Positions 4,788-7,434 of a stretch of 7,434 nucleotides of DNA are shown one piece after another. Within the stretch, counting starts at the first letter, position 1; every line of letters begins with the position of its first letter. The notes beneath the pieces were generated by a model. That model was given only the letters and a program-made list of their open reading frames with translations, was not told the origin of the DNA and did no database searches. A program made the position numbers and the translations under genes. Source of the stretch: Candidatus Pacearchaeota archaeon (lineage in GTDB: Archaea > Nanobdellota > Nanobdellia > Pacearchaeales > GW2011-AR1); NCBI GenBank assembly GCA_018303895.1, contig JAGVXJ010000058.1:1-7434 (forward strand). Reading direction: 5' to 3'.

Positions 4788-4883
4788 ATGGAAAAAGAAA
4801 TAAATTTTTTAGACGCTCGTCGAGACTCTCACAAGTTCGGTCCCAACTTTGTGTGTAAAGATTGGCGCAGTCACTTCGCATAA
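4788..4883 (+). CDS. Possible 31-aa mini-ORF directly before aglB
   Basis: The ATG at 4788 directly follows the TAG of the preceding mini-ORF. A GGGAG (4772-4776) lies 11 nt upstream. The 31-aa product (MEKEINFLDARRDSHK..., ending DWRSHFA) is not recognised. Its stop TAA (4881-4883) overlaps the aglB ATG. Bases 4812-4880 are about half G+C, well above the surrounding sequence, and 4830-4853 can fold into a hairpin. The stretch may therefore act as structured RNA or as a translational coupler rather than as a protein gene. Confidence 0.35.
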   Translation: MEKEINFLDARRDSHKFGPNFVCKDWRSHFA

Positions 4884-7387
4884 TGGATGAAGGCAAAACA
4901 GAAGTTCTTGAAGAAAGAAAGAAGAAAATTTTTAATTTTTTTAAAACATCTCATGCTTGGGTTTGGGTAGCTTTGGTGATTTTAATTATTCTTGGAGTTT
5001 ACATAAGAGCTTTACCTATGACAGATCATGGTGGAAATCCGGGATTATGGGATGTAACGACGAATAGTTGGACGTTGGGGCCAGATTTAGACCCATGGTT
5101 ATTTATGAGGCAGGCAAAGAATATTATTTTGAACGGAACTTTTCCGAATATAGATACCTTTAGAAATGTTCCGTTAGGATTTGATAGCACGAAAGAAACG
5201 ATGCTTCTGCCATATATGATTGACTGGACTTATCATATAGTTGGATTATTTTATCCCGAAAGAACACCAGAATATGCTGGGGTAATTTTTCCGGTAATAA
5301 TGTTTGGGCTAACGATTGTTGCTTTCTTCTTTTTTGTAAGGGAAATATTTACTGGGCGTGAGGAGAATAAAAAAAGAAAAGCAAATATTATTGCCTTAAT
5401 CTCGACGGCATTTATGGTAATTATCCCTGCTTTTTTATCCAGAACCATTGCAGGAATTCCAGAAAAAGAATCTGCAGCCTTTTTCTTTATGTTTCTGACA
5501 TTTTACTTTTTTATTAAAGCATTCAAGAGTGAAAAAATAAAAGAGATAATTATTTTTGGAATTCTTTCAGGGATAGCCACATTATTGACTGGATTAATCT
5601 GGGGAGGAATTATGTATATTTATTTAAGTATTGGGGCAGCAGTTTTAGTTGCATTCATCTTAAACAAAATAACGAAGGAAAAAGCTTTGTTATACTCACT
5701 GTGGTTTTTCATTTCTATTGTAGGAAGTTTGATTTTTTCAAACAAGGAATCACTTCGGGGTCTTCTGACTTCAATAGACTCAGGGGTTGCATTTTTTGTT
5801 TTGTTGGTAATATTAATTGATTTATTTATTTGGAAAAATAATTACACTCGAGAAAAATTAGAGAAAATTAAACTTCCAAGGAGATTGATTTCTATACTAA
5901 TTGCGCTTATTCTCGCCTTGGTTTTGGGAACAATTATCATTGGACCAAATTTTGTTGTAGACAAAGTAAAAGCAGTTCATCAGGCAATATTCCGCCCGGT
6001 ATCTGGAAGATGGAATACCACTGTCGCAGAAAATAGACAACCTTATTTTACTGAATGGGCATCGAGTTTTGGGCCATTTATACAAAATATTCCGATAATG
6101 CTTTTATTATTTGTTGGGGGTTCAGTGTTACTTGTTTATATTTTATTGAGAAGTTTTAGTAAGAAAGAAAGAATAACTATAACTGCGTCATATACCTTTT
6201 TAGTTTTCGCGATGATATTCTCAAGATATTCTGGCGATGGAATTTTGAATGGAGAAAATGCTATTAGCAAAGGAATATACTATCTTGGAGTTTTGATATT
6301 TTTTGGAGTTGTGTTGAAATATTATCTTGACGACGAGAAAAGAGAAGAAAAAAAGTTCAGCCACATTCCTTTTGAGTATATTTTATTGTTTGTTATCTTC
6401 TTGTTAGGAATATTCAGTGCAAGGGGTGCAGTAAGATTAATTTTAGTTCTGGCTCCGTTCGCAACAATTTTCATTGGATATCTTATTGTTGAATTATCTG
6501 AAAAAGGGATTAGAGATAGAAGAGAAAAGAAATTTTTGTTTGGATTTTTAGCGATAATTATTTTAATCCTAAGCATTTTTACTTTTGTAACTTTGTACAA
6601 TGAGGTTAGAGTAGCAGCTTATTCTATGATTCCAGGTCCGTACAATCAACAGTGGCAAAAAGCAATGAGCTGGATAAGAGCAGAAACTCCAACGAATTCA
6701 GTTTTTAGTCATTGGTGGGATTATGGATATTGGGTTCAAAGCATTGGAGAAAGAGCAACGGTTCTCGACGGAGGGAATGGCATAACTTTCTGGAATTATT
6801 ACATGGGAAGACTTGTACTCACGGGAGATAATCAAAAAGACGCACTTGAATTTTTATATGCACATAACACAACTCATCTCCTTATTGATTCAACAGATAT
6901 TGGGAAGTATGGTGCATTTTCAAGCATTGGAAGTAATGAAAATTATGACAGGTATTCTTGGATTTCAAATATGGTTCTTGATGAAAGCCAAACACTTGAA
7001 ACAAATGATAGTATTATTTATGTTTATAGTGGAACTATTCCTTTAGATGAAGATATAAAAATTGTTGATGGTGGTAAAGAGATATTCCTACCTGCAGGAA
7101 ATGCAGCAGCAATTGGAACGATTTTGACTTTTGAGAAAAGAGGAAGCGAAATGGCTCCAGCTCAACCATCAATAGTTTTTGTAAACTCGGGAAAACAGTA
7201 TAGAATTAAAGTTAGATACTTGTACATTGCCAAAGGTGAAGCAGAAGAAACGAAGAGAAATATAATTCGCTCTGGTAAAAAAGATTTTATAACTGAAATT
7301 GTTGCAAACGATCTGGCTCATAGGTATACTGGCCTTCTCAAGGCGATAAGCGGGTATATTAAGTTTATACAAAAATCCCCCCAATAA
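4883..7387 (+). CDS. aglB: Archaeal oligosaccharyltransferase, AglB/STT3 family
   Basis: This is the catalytic membrane enzyme of N-glycosylation. It transfers the lipid-linked glycan to Asn in N-x-S/T sequons outside the cell. The 834-aa product (counted from ATG 4883) has an N-terminal multi-span membrane region to about residue 572 and a C-terminal globular domain. Visible motifs: DLDPWLF (about 68-74, first acidic metal-binding motif); SRTIAGIPEKES (about 186-197, position of the second acidic motif, with E-K-E where D-x-D/E is usual); TVAE (380-383, TIxE/SVSE-type loop motif); SARGAVR (about 512-518, arginines near the lipid-phosphate site); WWDYG (611-615, sequon recognition); and DIGK (672-675, DK-type motif). 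ATG 4883 is preferred over the upstream in-frame TTG because it overlaps the preceding stop (TAATG). No Shine-Dalgarno sequence is seen, so translation is probably coupled. The protein appears complete. Confidence 0.93.
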   Translation: MDEGKTEVLEERKKKIFNFFKTSHAWVWVALVILIILGVYIRALPMTDHGGNPGLWDVTTNSWTLGPDLDPWLFMRQAKNIILNGTFPNIDTFRNVPLGFDSTKETMLLPYMIDWTYHIVGLFYPERTPEYAGVIFPVIMFGLTIVAFFFFVREIFTGREENKKRKANIIALISTAFMVIIPAFLSRTIAGIPEKESAAFFFMFLTFYFFIKAFKSEKIKEIIIFGILSGIATLLTGLIWGGIMYIYLSIGAAVLVAFILNKITKEKALLYSLWFFISIVGSLIFSNKESLRGLLTSIDSGVAFFVLLVILIDLFIWKNNYTREKLEKIKLPRRLISILIALILALVLGTIIIGPNFVVDKVKAVHQAIFRPVSGRWNTTVAENRQPYFTEWASSFGPFIQNIPIMLLLFVGGSVLLVYILLRSFSKKERITITASYTFLVFAMIFSRYSGDGILNGENAISKGIYYLGVLIFFGVVLKYYLDDEKREEKKFSHIPFEYILLFVIFLLGIFSARGAVRLILVLAPFATIFIGYLIVELSEKGIRDRREKKFLFGFLAIIILILSIFTFVTLYNEVRVAAYSMIPGPYNQQWQKAMSWIRAETPTNSVFSHWWDYGYWVQSIGERATVLDGGNGITFWNYYMGRLVLTGDNQKDALEFLYAHNTTHLLIDSTDIGKYGAFSSIGSNENYDRYSWISNMVLDESQTLETNDSIIYVYSGTIPLDEDIKIVDGGKEIFLPAGNAAAIGTILTFEKRGSEMAPAQPSIVFVNSGKQYRIKVRYLYIAKGEAEETKRNIIRSGKKDFITEIVANDLAHRYTGLLKAISGYIKFIQKSPQ

Positions 7388-7422
7388 CTTATTAAACTTA
7401 AGCGTAGTGTAATTTATCGAAC

Positions 7423-7430
7423 TTATAAAA
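7423..7430 (+). promoter_or_regulatory. TATA-like box, probably for a gene beyond the right edge
   Basis: TTATAAAA is preceded by CGAAC, a weak BRE-like sequence, 35 nt after the aglB stop. No start codon follows inside the window. There is no clear terminator in 7388-7434. Confidence 0.35.
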
Positions 7431-7434
7431 CTAT

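Noticed and set aside
4812..4880. tRNA gene
   Set aside because: The AAGTT-CGGTCCC-AACTT arm resembles a T-arm in size only. The loop lacks the TTC(A/G)A pattern, and no acceptor stem or anticodon arm could be placed on either strand.
4862..4882. Upstream TTG start for aglB
   Set aside because: ATG 4883 is in frame, overlaps the preceding stop as at the other junctions of this operon, and the seven extra codons add nothing recognisable.
4705..4896. Minus-strand 63-aa ORF over the mini-ORF region
   Set aside because: It runs antisense across three gene junctions, has no recognisable motif, and no promoter or ribosome binding site is evident for it.
1..7434. CRISPR array, rRNA, transposase gene or prophage
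   Set aside because: I found no regularly spaced repeats, no rRNA-like GC-rich block, and no transposase, integrase or phage structural gene.

Overview
The window looks like the chromosome of a small-genome archaeon, probably of the DPANN group (Woesearchaeota/Pacearchaeota-like). The reasons are an AT-rich sequence, a TrmB-family regulator, an archaeal eIF2B/ribose-1,5-bisphosphate isomerase-family protein, an AglB/STT3 oligosaccharyltransferase, an archaeal SpoIIM-like membrane protein, and several promoters whose TATA-like box lies about 25 nt before the start codon, which suggests leaderless mRNAs. The phylum is inferred from gene character only.

Left part (1-641): the C-terminus of a MNT-type minimal nucleotidyltransferase overlaps by ATGA with a HEPN-domain gene, the usual nucleotidyltransferase/HEPN toxin-antitoxin-like pair. 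The HEPN gene is broken. A 94-bp segment (241-334), bounded by perfect 10-bp inverted repeats, sits inside it. Removing exactly that segment restores one open frame of 139 codons. This is the most striking observation in the window.

Middle-left (644-2258): a TrmB-family regulator on the minus strand diverges from two overlapping, unrecognised genes on the plus strand. The intergenic region holds an 18-bp perfect dyad between the two putative TATA boxes, a good operator candidate. The two unrecognised genes start inside identical copies of a 19-bp sequence placed 280 bp apart.

Middle (2271-3535, minus strand): a two-gene operon codes for an eIF2B-alpha-like / ribose-1,5-bisphosphate isomerase-like protein and, coupled by an ATGA overlap, a small zinc-ribbon protein. 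It diverges from a SpoIIM/DUF95-type integral membrane protein (3639-4517).

Right part (4582-7387): a 46-aa zinc-ribbon protein with its own leaderless-type promoter is followed by two tiny ORFs in one frame separated by a single TAG. Then comes the complete oligosaccharyltransferase gene (aglB/STT3). Stops and starts touch at each junction (TAATG, TAGATG, TAATG), so the four units look like one translationally coupled operon. The last bases contain a TATA-like box that probably belongs to a gene beyond the window.

Most genes are ordinary archaeal housekeeping or surface-biogenesis functions. The new material is the inverted-repeat-bounded insertion in the HEPN gene, the TrmB-adjacent orphan pair with its operator and repeated start site, and the mini-ORF chain before aglB.
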